From positions 10,994,501-11,058,500 of the forward strand of contig NC_051101.1 in assembly GCF_901709675.1 (NCBI RefSeq): a DNA stretch of 64,000 nucleotides. Reading direction: 5' to 3'. The notes beneath the pieces are model-generated. The model was given only the letters and a program-made list of their open reading frames with translations, ran no database searches and was not told where the DNA came from. Positions 11,886 through 26,490 of this stretch are shown here, piece after piece (within the stretch, counting starts at the first letter, position 1; every line of letters starts with the position of its first letter). Both the position numbers and the translations under genes were made by a program. Origin of the DNA: Syngnathus acus. Its lineage: Eukaryota > Chordata > Actinopteri > Syngnathiformes > Syngnathidae.

Positions 11886-12885
11886 CTCAGACAGTTGAAC
11901 TTGATTTGACCTCCGAATGAATGCAGACTGTTTAATTTTTCAGTACGTTCTGTTCTCCCAAAAAAGAGCTAAGCAGAAAAAAAATCTGAATTGATGTTTG
12001 AGTCATATAACCACGATGTAAAAAAAGAAGCGTGTGACCTTTTTGTAATTATTTGGATTTTTGCTCAAATTGGTCTTGAAATGTGATCTAGACAAACACA
12101 CCTGGGGCTGCTTTGCTAAAACAGACACGGACGAGACACAAATCAGACTTTTTGCTTGAAGAATTTTGTCGAAACTGTTTCAGTTTAGCAATATATACAC
12201 TCGAATTCAATTAAATGAAATGCCAACAAATTACGCATAATAGATTTTTTTGGAACATTTGGAATTCTGACACTTTTCTGGGATTGTACAGCAAAATAGT
12301 GTGATCACTGCTACGTGTTGCCCATACAGAAAAGGGTGATGATAATCTAAAAACCTACATCTTAATTCCAAACTTTGCCAAGTGTTCGACCAAACCCATT
12401 TCATATCCCCTACAGACCATTTCATATGCATATCACACACCCAAACATACACCCGCGCCCGTGAATCCTCTTTGAAGGATTCCATAACCGCTAAACGGGA
12501 ACGTTATCTGAGATGGCGGTCCTGATTGTGTTCTGGCTGCAAGCTGAACAACCTGTGTTGGAATATGAAGGTTGGGATGCGCTGCTCCAATGCTGTGTGA
12601 CTAAGGAGATGTCAAATAAAGCTGGAGAGGAAATGCACAGATCTGAGTTTCAGATGTGTGATACATTTTATCAACACCTAATGAGATGTGATGTGTTGTT
12701 AGGAGTGTTGAGGCTTTTTGCAATGCTGTTTTTGTTGATGTGTGTGTGTGCGTGTGTGTGTGTGGCTTTGAGTGTTTGATAATGCTGCAGGAGTGCAAGC
12801 TTGAAGGACCGACTACCTGCAGCGAGGCTGTCATCCAGCATTTGGCTGCATAATTACAACAAGCTCTGGTGTGTCGGCCTTTTCC

Positions 12886-12920
12886 GTGTGTGTGTCTGTG
12901 TGTGTGTGTGTGTGTGTGTG
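12886..12920. repeat. (TG)n microsatellite
   Basis: About 17 TG units with one CTG interruption. A shorter interrupted TG run lies 130 bp upstream (about 12738-12767). Confidence 0.9.
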
Positions 12921-13290
12921 GAAGCGCCTGTGCCGCCTCATCTGCACAGTTGTGTGATTAATGACTCCAGGGGTGACTGAACATGGTCGGTCAGCCCTTT
13001 CTAGTTATTCTGAGCTGACCTATTGTGAGTTGGCCATGGTGGACGCACAAAGCCTGGGGTAATCTCCAAATCCTCTCACCTGTACGTCTGCATCAGCACC
13101 ACCACTGTTTTTATTATTTTTTTTAAATTCCCTGAGAGGGGAGAATGCGCTTTTTTCACAAGGACACACATTCAATCACGGGGAAAGGACACTATACTGG
13201 CTAGCTTGATTCTATTCTGGAATAGGGGTCTTGGGACCAAGAGCAGTGACATGCTAATAAATAATGAGATAAAAATAAATAATAATAAAT

Positions 13291-13437
13291 GATAATTGTT
13301 ATTGTCAACTACAATGTTGACTTGACACGTAATTTCTTTTTAGTAATTTAAATATATAATGATAATAATAATAATAATAATAATAATTGTTGTAGTCAAC
13401 TACAATGTTGACCTAACATGTCAAAATTTATTTTGAT
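13291..13437. repeat. Direct repeat with a palindromic core
   Basis: Two copies (about 13291-13338 and 13382-13431) of a sequence containing 'gtcaactacaatgttgac', itself an inverted repeat (GTCAAC...GTTGAC), followed by 'tgacacg' or 'taacatg'. An (AAT)n run lies between the copies. Origin unknown. Confidence 0.65.
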
Positions 13438-14442
13438 CAACTGGCATTAAAACACATAAAAAAAAAAATCATTATAATTAGTATGTTACTAATTTCACTT
13501 CAGCAAACCGGCCGGTCTCATTTTACGTGCTACGTAGCCTAGCGTGTTGTATGATAAAAAAATTATAACGAGGCTCCCAAAAAATTATTTTATTGTAAAT
13601 TTTAAATGTTTGAGTGTTTTTGTCACTTGTATTTCTATTGTATTTGAGGATAGATATATGTGCATATTTTCCAATTAATATGAATTAATATCGCTTAAGC
13701 TAGCAAGGTTAACCGCTATCATCATCCACACGTTGCTCTTTTTTGTACTCTGACCAAACTGTCAGCATTAATGTCACCAACAAAACCCTCATTATTAAGC
13801 ACCCGATTATTGCAAAATCAATGTTTTAAAAAATAATAATAATAATCCACCATGATGAGATGAATAGAAGGAAGAAAAATCCTGGATTAACAGTTTTGTA
13901 ATGCATGTATTTTAAGTGCAAATGAATCACTGACAGTTGCACAAAGCAACCACGCACACGCAAATACGCCAACACAGCCGCGGGGTGTTTTCTTCTCGCT
14001 GAAAGCACAAGCATGTTTTTTTATAGTGGCTTGGGATCTGTCCATGTGGGTGACTTAATTAAAAAGGTTTACTCCACTTGAAGGTTTTAAAGGAAAACAG
14101 TAAGAGACTTCTTACACTGAAACAGTTTATTGGAAATGAGAGGGGAGGGAGGTCGAGGGAAAATCCGTTTTTACAGTCCTTGTCTTTTTTATGACCTTTT
14201 CCAAGCATGTTATATATTTGTTTCATTGACATTTGTTTGACGTTGCGAAAGTTCGGAAGTATGCCAAGGAAGAGCCCATTAAATGTTGGTTCGGAGCCCA
14301 GGTTTCATTTTACTTTTGTATGGCTTTGCAAGATTCTTCTCATCCTTCTCAGCACATAATGCATCCTAACGACAACATCTTGGCATTTGCACAGATTGCA
14401 TTTTTATTTTTAAAGGTGACTTACTAGTGAGAATTGATTTTT

Positions 14443-14502
14443 TTAACTTATTCACTGCCAGCCCGGTTACGAATCGACGTCTATTGGCGGTGAATGAGTT
14501 AA
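14443..14502. repeat. Short TIR interspersed repeat ('ttaact.attcactg' family)
   Basis: The 60-bp unit begins 'ttaacttattcactg', has the core 'cgacgtctat' and ends 'gaatgagttaa', so its ends are inverted repeats. Two further copies occur in tandem at 26553-26621 and 26691-26759. I recall this type of short palindromic unit as common in fish genomes. Confidence 0.7.
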
Positions 14503-17500
14503 AAATGGTGTAGCCCAAATAAAAATATGCCCTCAATCCAACATGCTAATACATTAGCTAAAGCTAATACTATCTACTTTGGCCAATCATTGTGGGTACG
14601 TGATCAGTAAAATTTCACCCCTTGTGCCGCCCCTGACAATCATTTGCCATCTTTACCTAAATCTAAAAATCATCTAAAACTTTAATAATCTATTTCACTA
14701 TATGAAAACATTTTTTACAGTTTTACACCACGAGGGGCAAAAAAATGTCTCTTCCAAGGCTGAAGAGCCTAGTCTGAACTCTTTCCTTTCAATGTCACGC
14801 TTTACCTCCGTGCAAGGGCATCTGTCTTTCTGACCCTTCCTCGGTTGCTCTTGAGTGCCAGCGCTCTGGAAAGCTCCACAAAAAAATTGAAATGGAGAAG
14901 GGGCCATTTTCTTAGCTGACCATTGACAGGCAGGAAGTGCACGCCAGTCATTTGTGCGATATCCCGGCCGTGACCGTGCATTAATGACATAAATGAAGGC
15001 TTGGGTTTGTGACCCATGGGTTCTTCTGACAACCACAGTGGGACGCCATTAATCATGCGACCTTTCGCATATGCTGAGAAACCATTTCCTGCATTGGATG
15101 GATTAGCCGGCTGAATGGATGCAGTGTGTTTGACCTCGCCAAAGATTTGCTGTCCTTGTAGCTGACTGACGTGATGGGTTCATACTTGCCGTGAAGCTTA
15201 AGGTGATCATTAAATTGCATTTGGATTTGTCTCAAAAGTAGTCCTATTTTTTATTATCTTATTTTAACCTCCAATCGATACATCCCAAAGTCAAAGTCAA
15301 TGGTGTGTTACAAATGAAACTTTACGGCAGTGAAAACAAACGTTCTTTTTGGATTCTTCCAAGACCTCATTACATCTCCAAATTGACCCTGAGAGAGAAA
15401 AAAAAAAATCATTATTTTGACACAGTCTATTTTCTGAAGATTGAATGTGTTTATGGATTTCCGCATTGACACAGTGTGTGTGCTTGTGTGTGTGTGCGCT
15501 AATCCATATTGTAATCTTTGCTAGGGACATCTGTCTCTCTGAGATAACATAACCAGAGAATTAGCCAAGCTTTCTTACGACGAGCGTTGCGTCTTACGAT
15601 TATTAAACCCTAATACACCTCCATCTACAGTTGTGTGTTTGTGTGTGTACTTGTGCAAATAAGTGTAAGTAGCATGCCGCCTGTCATGTCCTTGGGTAAC
15701 TGCAAATTTTAAGCGTATCACCGAGCCCACGGCCTCTAATCCTTAAATCCATTATAAAATGTCCAACTTGCAGTCTGCAAAAGAAGAGTCTTATGCAAAC
15801 AAAAAAAAACAATATCAAGACAATCAAGAAATGTGCTAGCGTACTTTAGCGTCAAGGCGTTTTGTTATTCTTTGTCTTGTATTCTGCATCGTGACTTTTT
15901 TTGATATGAAAGTTTTAAACATCCCGGAGCAACTCATTTTGTTTGGAGCAGTAGTAGTGCCTCTTGACACAAAAGTGTTTTACTCTTTGATCTGCACCTC
16001 AAAATATTCCCCAAAGTAAGCTCAGTGATGTCATTAAAGTATCAAACTGCATATTTTTACTCAAATAACTTTTACCTCTTAAGCAATATTTGTGCACTTT
16101 GTTATTGATCGCTATTTAAATTCACTTTGTGAAATAGAAATGGGGATTTCGCTATTGAGCTTTGCAGATAGTTTACCATGTTGTGATAAAGATTTACTTA
16201 TTTTGATAAGTTAAAAATGTATTTTACCGGTCAAGTAAAACTTTTCACAAACCACACTCTACTCATTTTCAAGGACAGGACAAAATGGCCGCCCCCACTG
16301 AGCTGGATAAAAACGGAAGGATTTTTTTTTTCCAGCTTAATTCAGATTCCACAAAGGCAGTATTAATCAGAAAACCATGTTTAGACTAGTGTGGGTGAAA
16401 ATTCATGAGCCGACTTCCATTTTGGGAGCGGCCACGTCCTACATTGTAATGACCTGGTGAACACCAGCAAAATGTTTAATATGATTATCAAAATTGAATA
16501 TACATGATGGAAATGAATCATTAATAAGTTTTGGTGGACTATAAAAAAGAACGACATTTTAACAGATGCACTGGTGAGTGTGCAAATGTTTGACCACTTA
16601 TAAGTTGAATTCATTATTCTTTTTTTTTTTTTTAAAAAGATGAATAACACTGATTCAGATCAGAACACCAAAGGCACTGTATAATGATATTGACCCAGCT
16701 ACTACACTTTCATTTCAGAAAGAACTTCCCTCACACTGGCAGAGTTGTATTAAAAAGATGTGAAGAATATTGAAGTATAGCAGCCTGTTATTTTATGCTT
16801 TCGCCTAACACATTTTGAGGAAAATGTCAAGTGTCTCTCTCACACACACACATACCACAAATGCACAATGTTCCATGAACATCTGAAGCCTTTTAGTGCC
16901 ATTCTCAAAATCTTTGTCATCATGGTGTCTATTTTTCGTAGAATACGAGCATGCAAAGTGTAATTGTGCCTTTTGTGCCTTTTCTTTAGCACCAGCCGGG
17001 GGGTGGGAGCGGAATGCGCCGTTGCTGACCTGCTTGAATTAAAGAGACGGCTTGGAAGAGCACAAACAAAAATAGAGGTTGAAAGCCTTTTTTTTTTTTA
17101 ACGTCCCAATTTAGGTCGATGAGTCGCCTCAGTAACCAGCGGGGCTTCTTTTTTTTTTATGTATACACAATCACGTCGGTGTTGCCAATCGTTATCCTGC
17201 GGCAATCTCTCGGTGGCTGCCGAGGTATTTGACTGAGTGCCAGCCTTAGTTTTTATACCTCATTAATTCACAGGAGAGATTGAGAGAGAAAACCATTCGC
17301 TCCCCCTTTCATAAATCAACTCGTGGACACGCACACACACGTAAACATACGTTTCGACACGCCAGCAGGCAAATCTCAAGGCTTCGGAAATGATTTAATC
17401 AGTCAATGACAGAAAATGCTGTGATTAATTTCCACGTGGCTCCGGAGTGTTGCTCTCTTGTGTGCTCTTTGTTATAAAGCAGAACTCCTTCACCGTGGAT

Positions 17501-18869
17501 GACACTTATTAACAAGCTCAAGTCATATCTTCGTGTTTACCTCATTTTTCCGGAGGGGAGGGCGAGGGAAAAAAAATGGAGGTCAATCCTGCTCACGGTG
17601 GTAGCTCTTGGAAGATGGAGCCAAAAACAACCCCAAAAAAAAAAATCTGGGAATTAAACTAGAGGATAAGGACCGAGAGAGTGGAAGAGATGAGGAGGTT
17701 TGATGTTGTAACAGCTGCTAATTATTGCCGCTCCAAATTTCACACAGTCCGTTTGATCTCCTGTCTCGGCGAAAAAGATAAAGATTCCGTCTTGCTCTTC
17801 CTAAATTTGCACATGCAATTGGATACTCTGGGTCACAAAATAGACATATTGTAAAAAAAAAAAAAAGAAAAAGACTATTTAATAGTTTGCAAACAATTGT
17901 CTGGTCTCTGGAGTGCCCACCCATCAAGTGTGAAATTAACAAATAAACCTTAGCTGCGCTTTTCTGCATCTGTGAGACGAGGTGTTCTGAATTTGCTGGA
18001 TTGTGACACAATTTGGCTAATTTACTGTCCATTTCGATTGCACCGCCCCCCCCTCCCAGCACGGCATTCAAGCGCCAATTATTTGCCAGCACTTTAGCTC
18101 CTCCATTGTCAGGCGATGGCTGGCAATTACGTTTTTATGAGTACGCGCTATATAGCGAGGTATTAGCTAGTAAATTAGCTAGCGTGGCTTCGGGCCAGAA
18201 GCGTTCATTTGCAATCTGGATGTGGAGGTCTTCAGAAAAATATTATTATTTAAATAAGAAACAAAAATAAATAACAGAGGTAAAGATAATAAAACACTTG
18301 AAGGTTACATCGCAGATGCGCCTCACGCGTTTCACTTTTTAATATTCTCAGTTGTCACATGAGTAATGAATAAATAAAACACGTAGCCTCAAGTTGCTTC
18401 TGAAGTTTGAAAATGTTTTTCATAAAATGTTTGCTTCTGAAGTTCTGAATCGTACGACCTCCAGGGAATTTAATTGCGGGACCGCTGCAAAGTAGAGAAT
18501 TCAGCTAATTAATAGATTCGCATGTATAAGATGGCCGACTGTTTTTTTCAGAATTTTGTGTGTCCATGGTGAAACTGTTCAGCTCATCTTGATTCCATTT
18601 TTCTTTTTAAAAGAAATGTTCAAATAGCTCTCACCATGAAGCCTTTGCAAAAGTAGCCTTCAGTCCCATTCAAAATTACAATGAGGGGTTTCTAATTTGA
18701 GATATTTCAATGTCATTAGATCATCACAAAATAAATAAGAGCAACTTTATTTGCTGAATTCAAACTTTTTTTTTTGAATTTTTTTTGTTGTTGAAAAATT
18801 ATTGTATAACTATTATCAATTATTTTATACCCATCGTCATCATCGCAATCAAATAAAACAACAACATTT

Positions 18870-19642
18870 AGATTTTTTCAAGATGCGCTTTATTTGAGCA
18901 CCGATCAAACCGCTGCCGTAACAACTTTCATAAATACATATGTGTGTAGGGGAAATGTGACATTGGCAACAAAGCCAGACAGTATTTTATCTTGAATCGA
19001 CCTCAAGCTCTGTTGGAAATATTTACAAAATACAAACTGGTGACACCTACTGAAATCCAGTTCATAGACACTACCGCTATAGTGCAACATGCTCTTACAA
19101 GAATTGAATCAATTAATGTCTTGAAATTGAAGTTCTATATCAAACTTTGTAAAGGATTACATTTGAAATACCTTCATTCATTTTCTAAAATAAACAGAAG
19201 CATATTCAAGCACCTCTGTCAAATATCCACATGAATTTAGAAATTCCAATGTGAACCAAGCTTGTGCTACATTTTCATTTCCGATTGTTCAAAGGTGTAC
19301 TTTTTAACGCTTGTGGTTCAAACCAAGCAATGTTATTTCCTTTGTCAGGGAGCATGCAGGGGCTCCACTTCAAAGGTAGCGTAGCAATGCTAACACAAGC
19401 CCAGCTTGTCTTTGAATAGCAGGTGCACCTTTCTCTTTATCATAAGCTTGAATGATCGAGAAAGCACAAATGATCAAAGTCGCTTGTCTCACTGTCGGCT
19501 GCCACGCGGCAGGGGATTAATGGAGAAACGTATTTTCAATCGAAAAATGGTGGCTCACTGTAAGAACTCCAATGGATTCCATATCAGGTACAACAGAAAT
19601 GTGCTCTCTCTCTTTCTCGCCATGGATATTTAATAAACACGG
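18870..19642 (-). other. znf804b: Probable 3' UTR of the zinc-finger gene
   Basis: Non-coding DNA directly downstream of the TAA stop. On the minus strand it ends in an AATAAA at 18894-18889, followed by T/G-rich DNA, which is a normal cleavage-site arrangement. This implies a 3' UTR of about 0.75 kb. Confidence 0.5.
18889..18894 (-). promoter_or_regulatory. Candidate poly(A) signal AATAAA
   Basis: Minus-strand AATAAA followed within 30 bp by 'tgttgttgttttat', a GU/U-rich downstream element. It is the first good candidate after the znf804b stop. Confidence 0.5.
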
Positions 19643-22600
19643 TTACAAGGCCTTCTGTTGGAACCTCACTGGCCATACCGTGTCCAAGAAAGGTCGTAGG
19701 TTGTTTGGAGGCTGCAGAGCCAGCGTGGAAAGTGGCGCCAGAGGGTTTGCCTGGAAGGCGGACACTGGGGGAGGTGGTGGAAGAGGGAGGAAAGGGTGAG
19801 CGAGGAGGATGGAGGGAAAGAGGGATGAGAGAGGGACGGGAGAGGGGTGAAGGTAATGAGGTAGGTGGGCGAGCTGAGCTGGGTGGACGTCGGGAGAGGG
19901 GCCTGAAGCCGGGGAACGGACTGCGGAGAAGGCCGGGTGCTGTAAAATTAAATGATGGAGGTTGGCCAAAGGGGGGGTGAGTGTAAGGGGAGGAAGGTTG
20001 GGGACAGCCAAAAGCCGTTGAAAATCCTCTTGTGGGTTCATGTGTCGGAGTCTTTCTTGAAGGTTGTGACCCGTTTGCACTGTGTGAGGATTCTGTGGAG
20101 GCTTGAGTGAGGCCGCAGGCGTGTACGCCTCCCCTTGAGTCCCACACTCGTTTGTCTGTGCCGTGCAAGTGAGGGTTGTCTCCATGGGAACATCTGTGCT
20201 CTCTTCACCTTGTTCCAGAACTTTCTGCATGTGCTCTCTGGCCTGTTCCTGGAGGAGTCGATACTTGTCCATCTCCTCTGCGCTAAAGCTGATTGGCTGA
20301 GGTGTCTTGTTGTCATCAGACCTAATCTCCGCTGCACACAGATTTGGCATACTGCTTTGGTTGGATTGAACCAAAGCCAAAGGATGTTCACCGTCCAATT
20401 TCTGACTCGCTTCTTCATCACCACACTCTTTCTGAATCCGTTCCAATTGTTCTTTCCGCCTCCTTGCTTTTTTTTGGATTGCAGGGAGCTTCCCAATGAG
20501 GGGGAGCTGTAATGTCCGCATTGGTTTCTGTGGGACGGGATCACTTTGGCACGGGATGCTTTTGTCTGTGGTCGTAGGAACAGGAGGTTCCTGGTCACAG
20601 TCTGACAGTGACTTGGTCCTTTCAAGCTGAGACGTATTGCTCACCCGACAACGATGTTCATTGGGGTCCGGTGAAGATTCTCCAGCATTGAAGGTAAGGT
20701 CAGGTGAAAGAGATGTCAAGTCACTTTGCGAGTTTACCTCGGATGGGGCCCTTCTGTATGTCATACCTGAGCAGGTGCTGCTCTTGCTCCATTCCCAGCT
20801 GAGCTCAGACACCCTGCTGCTGCAAGGACTGCAGGAACGTGGGCTCTGACTTCTGCTGGTAGACTCTCTTGACGGGCTATACATCCGCCTACTTGTCCAC
20901 CATTCAGGGCTTGGCACATACCTAGAGTGTCCCGTCCCTGCAGATCCCCACGCACAATTGGGGCTCCACCTACCGTCAGGACCAGTTCTAGACCTGGAGG
21001 TCGACCTGCGTGTCCCACTTTCCTCCCAACTGTCGTTGCTTCCCAATGTCCACTTGTCCCAATCCACATCTTCCATGCTTGCTCTCCTGTTGCTTGGACT
21101 TAGGCTGGCCCTACTGCCCCACTCCCACCCCAAAGTCTTGTTTCTCCATCTCCATCCAGAATCTAGCCTTTCGTTCTCCCCAAGCCACTCCCATTGGTCT
21201 GAGAACAAACCTCGGTCTTTGCAACCCATGCGCCGCCCTCTGTCTGTCTCCCCATAGTATCTTAAACTACTCCCGTTACTGTGAATGAATCTTCTATCCC
21301 CGTGGACGACTTTTCTCTTTCTCGCCGGGCTGCCGCTACAGCTGTTGTCAGGGTAACTGCAGTCAATGAAACTCCTGGGGTTGCTATGGTGACCCGATTC
21401 CCAAAACAGCTTTGTGTTACATCTTGGTGAGAAAGAGTTTAAGGAGCAGCGAGATCGCCCGGGAATATGCTCCCCTTCGGTGTCAGGTGTACGTCTGGAA
21501 AACTGGGAGAAACTACGACACGGTTCCCCCTGCTCTCCGCCAAGCACGAACTGAGATGTCGAGTTCCTGTGAGGTCGTCTCTTTCCGACGGAGACGTAAA
21601 CTGGCTCGGCCTCCGTTCTCCCTTGGAGACAGCTGCTCCTCCGCACTTTTGCCTCCCGGTGTCCTTTATTGTCTCCCCAACTGTCTCCAGTCTCTCCTCC
21701 TCTGGGGCTAACATTGTAGACGGCAGAGACAACACTCTTCACTTTACACCTCCGTGATTGGCGTCCATTTGCGGCCCTTTCCTTCCCCCTCCTCTTTCTC
21801 TTTCCCAACTTTGGCTTCTTTACGCCGTGTTTACTCTTTTTGCACGAGATGCCCCCTCGTGGGTGAGTATCGCCCGCACCCTCGCACGCCATCTCGCTCT
21901 CACGCCTGTGTGGGCTTATGCATGTCCTGTTTTCGCTAAACTGGGTGACAGATTCTAATTTACAGTTAAGGTCTCCCTCCTGAATGTTCGCTAAGCTGTC
22001 TCCCGGAGGAATTGCGAGGTTGATGTCAGAGCTGTCACTATGAGCGGGGTCAAACGGAAAGGAGGACGCCCTCACATGATGATCTATACTTAGCATGCGC
22101 GACGACCCTTCTGATCCTCCCCCTGACGATGAAAGGTTTTTGTTCTCGTCTAACAGGTGTGCTTCCGCTTTGACATTCTCCTCAGCTTTTTTCGCCTCGT
22201 GCGCCAGACTCATCCCTTTTTGTAAACAGTAACGAGCGTCTGGTGTAAGAATAGCCGGCTCGAGTTGTTCTACCGCTTGCTTTGTGCAGTTTGGGTTGCA
22301 GCTATAAGAGATACACGGCTCACACTTGGTGAACTTCAGCAAACCGACAGGCCACCCGACGCAGGTGGACCCATCCTTACGCAAAACGGACACCGCTCCC
22401 GATCCCTCCTTCAGCTCACCGCTCTGATTATCTTTCACCGTCTCCTTTATTTCAGTGTCCTCTGCGCAATTTCCTCTCGTATTACTTGGACCAACACCTT
22501 CAATTTCCCTTTCAATGTCTTCCAAAATGCCCTTAATCCACTCTCTCATTTGCTCCCGCCTCTCTCTCTCCTCCTCCTCCTGGTCAGAGAAAACCGATGC

Positions 22601-22979
22601 AGAGGGCTCCAGCCGCGGCCCCCTGCGTGAGAAACAGAAGGACACCCCACGCCTGCCTCCAGCTCTCCCTCGCTCCTCCAGAGGCAGCTGGCAGCCCACT
22701 TGCTGATTCACTGCAAAAGGACCTTGATCGGACTCGAGATGAGTGATTAGCGGGGACTCGACCGGAGTAACCAGTGGTGTTTGGGGGAGAGGCCGGCATA
22801 GATTTTCTCGCTGGCGGCTCAGTGGAGATGTACCGCCGTGTTTGGCTTGGGGCCTGTGTGTGTGTTTTAAGGCTTCAAATTTGTCCACAGGGCTGCGGGC
22901 TTTGTGTTCCGTGTCTTTGTCTTGCTGCTGGCTGACAAGCCTGACAGTACTCCGTAGCTCAAACGTCCTTCCTTGGCCA
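19643..22979 (-). CDS. znf804b: Last, large coding exon of a ZNF804-family zinc-finger protein
   Basis: This exon holds about 1111 of about 1242 residues, close to human ZNF804A/B in length (about 1210 and 1350 aa from memory). The acceptor is 'tttcattacag' at 22980-22981; its first T completes an Arg codon begun in the previous exon. Landmarks in whole-protein numbering: GVSFCFSRR and SASVFS (about 242-262) and GWPVGLLKFTKCEPCISYSC (about 339-358), both with counterparts in ZNF804A/B; a Lys/Arg cluster (511-532), a likely nuclear signal; a Ser/Arg-rich region (787-853); PLIGKLP with a basic helix (957-980); YRLLQEQAREHMQKVLEQ (1037-1054); and a Pro/Leu-rich tail (1125-1241). ZNF804 proteins are nuclear and linked to RNA processing and neural gene regulation; the biochemical role is not settled. 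Both family members share this layout; the adjacent STEAP gene favours znf804b. Many antisense frames here are shadows. Confidence 0.9.
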
Positions 22980-23635
<656 letters not shown>

Positions 23636-25990
23636 TTAAACCGCATTTGCATTTGCAGATTTTTCTCTGCAAAATGCGCTCAGTTCATTCCATTCAGCTG
23701 AGACAAAAGCGCTTTTTTCCATTAATGCCCAGCTTGAGAGCAATAGCTGGTGAATTCTCGATTAGGGACGCAGTTTGAGTGGCAGACTTTAATGTCAACG
23801 CTGAGCTGTTTGGATACCAAGAGTGAAATTTATGCGGGGACGGTTTGATTTTCATGACAGTTTAGGAGTTGCGACTTTTTTTAAAATGTATTTATTTTTA
23901 TTTAGCACACACAAAATAACACAAATTTCACATGAAGAAGAAAAACATTATCATGTCTTGACAGTAGGACATGATCTAAAAAAAAAAAAATCATGCTACC
24001 ACAATGCGTTCACGCTGCTTTTTAAAAATAACCAACCGCGCTTTGTTTATGTCGACGAAAACATGTCCGTCAATGTAGCTGTGCCGATTCTCTCAAGGAT
24101 TCACAGCGCTCTTCTCCGATTTCCTTTTCTGACACACGCTAATCCTTCCTTTATCCACGCTTGGCAGGTGTGTACATGTGCCTGTCTTTGTCTGCTTGTC
24201 TGCATCTTGAGGCTAAGGAGGGACTCGGGAGTTGCTGCGCCATTGTCCTCAGACATCTCTCTCGAGTCTCTTTGTCACACGCTTCCAAACGTCTTGGCCA
24301 TTTGGTGTTTACGTGACGTATTATTTTTGCAGAATACCTGGCAGCATAATTATGATGCACTCATCCCCCCCCTCCTCCCACATGATGTTACTCATTCCCA
24401 CCTATCATCCAGAATATATCACTTGCATGCACACACCTCAGATTAGCCCCAAAGATATTGGATCTATTTATACACTCACACTCTTTTCACACCTAGATCT
24501 CGCGCAGGGGATGACAGACGTCAGGTTAATCTGTGCCGAGTCTTACACAAGCGCTTGTCGTTTTACATTATCATTTGATGCTTAACATCCCACTATCAGC
24601 TCACTGAGGACGCTAATGCGGAAGCACTTGTGTGTTGCGGGAGTTGATTGATGCAACATTTGTTACTTCTGCATCCAGCTAATAAGAACTAGTGATATAG
24701 TACAAAATCATTTGTCTGTTTGTTAACTTGCTATTTCCTGCTTTGTTGAATAGGACATATGTTAGGAACAGGTGGGTGGTGCCATTATTTTATTTATTTA
24801 TTTTTGCTCAAACTCCAAAAATATTTCATCGCAAAATTTAAATAATGGAACAACAATTAAAGATTTTTTTAAATTCATTGTTACTATTAGAGGCTTATTT
24901 AATCTATTTATTTATTTATATATTTAATTTCATTTTATTCCTCCTTTAACCACGGGAAATGGACAAAATAAAAAAATAAAAATTCAGATCACTAAGAGAT
25001 AAACAAATTATTTACTCTTCATGAACTGTATAGCTTTCTCATCTAAAATAAATATAGATATATTTTAAAATCTTTTTTTTTTTTAATTCAAATTTATTAT
25101 TTTTTTAACTATTATTTTCACACACCGGGGCAGTGGAAACTGGGTGATTTTGATTCAAGTATTAAAAAATTCAAATAACTCCATCTGCATATTTATCTTG
25201 GTCAACATGTAGGTTATTTTACCACCCTCAGACATTTTATGAAAACTATTTGCATATAATAAGGTGTAGGTCATTGACATTTCCCAAATGGTGTCAATCA
25301 AAAATAATCTTCAATTAAATCACACTGGACAAGGAGTCAGTGTTTGACTTGATGGCTTGTGTCAAGTTCCTTTAACGGCAGATCTGTGAGTAATATTCAA
25401 CATATTCAAGCATTGGGGGGCATACGTAATGAACCGCAGCGAACAAGAAGCGGAAGACGGGCGGCGGACCAAATCAGAGTTGGCATGCTCAAAGCTGTCC
25501 ATGATGATGAGAGCCGGAAGGAACATGCGAACTTGCGCCGCCTTCCTACTGGAACGGCAGTGCCAGGTTATACTCTTCGCTCATGAAAACGAAAACTATA
25601 TTTAGCGTGGGCGACAACATCACAGGTACCCTCTTTCTTCCTTTAAATCTCTAATATCATGCCCGACGTGTCCATCTCGCCGCGATCGATATTCCTTAAG
25701 ACGTGCGACACTTCCAAGCTGTTTGGTGCCTCGCATCATTTTGAAAAATGTCTCCATGCAAATGTCTCTTGATTTAAATGAGGGCCATTTACGTTCTAAT
25801 GAGCAATCTCAACCATCAACGAAAAACGCTGAGCACGGCTCTTATGCAGACGTTTAACCCTGAATCAATGGCAGACAGCGTAAATGCAATCAGCTTCCAT
25901 TCTCCAAAGCCAATACTCCTGCAGGGAAGCCATCTTCAGCTGGAATTTCATCTCTTGTCTCCTTGCTCAGCAGTGAACATGCATGCCCCG

Positions 25991-25991
<1 letters not shown>

Positions 25992-26024
<33 letters not shown>
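25992..26024. repeat. (TG)n microsatellite
   Basis: About 16 perfect TG units in intron 2 of znf804b. Confidence 0.95.
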
Positions 26025-26025
<1 letters not shown>

Positions 26026-26490
26026 CTCAGCGCCAGTGGCTACTGTCAGCTCACAGCCTCGTGCAGCTTGTTTCCCGCGCCTGCCGCTGGCTAAAACAAA
26101 GCATTAACATTGGCCTGCAGTTGCTTCAATCCGTTTCTAAAGAACAATGACAATGTCGGGGAAATAGTCTTATTTAATGTTCATTCCGTGGCCCGGTGTG
26201 GGCGTCTGGAAGCCATAGGCGGGCTGGCTCGGTTCGGAGATTGCTACGCCGTCTGTATGTTTATTCTACGACTTGGCAGGACAACACAAAGCCGAACGAG
26301 AATGCGGTAACCGCGGAACTTTCAGCTTGTTAGTTCCAAAGTCGAGGCTCGTGTATGAAAATGAGAGCACAGGAGAGGAACCTGCTGCCGGGCCTTTTCC
26401 TAACGCTCCATTGGTCTCATCTTGTCCAAACTGGAATAATACAATCATACTTGAGTCATGACTAATAGTTTTTGTTGTTTTGTCTGCTAC

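Larger units (their letters stand above)
11886..18869. other. Intergenic region between two gene 3' ends
   Basis: About 7 kb between the convergent rpl4-chaperone-like gene (+) and the zinc-finger gene (-). It contains (TG)n tracts (about 12738-12767 and 12886-12920), an (AAT)n run near 13362-13385, a 45-bp direct repeat (13291-13437) and a short TIR repeat (14443-14502). Stretches around 17140-17480 are less repetitive and might hold regulatory elements. No gene was recognised. Confidence 0.5.

Noticed and set aside
20038-20625. 195-codon minus-strand frame and several plus-strand frames over the large znf804b exon
   Set aside because: Shadow frames of the real 1081-codon reading frame, which alone carries family motifs.
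23823-24446. 207-codon plus-strand frame upstream of znf804b exon 3
   Set aside because: Low-complexity poly(T)/poly(A) content, no motif, no splice structure, and located within intron 2 on the opposite strand.
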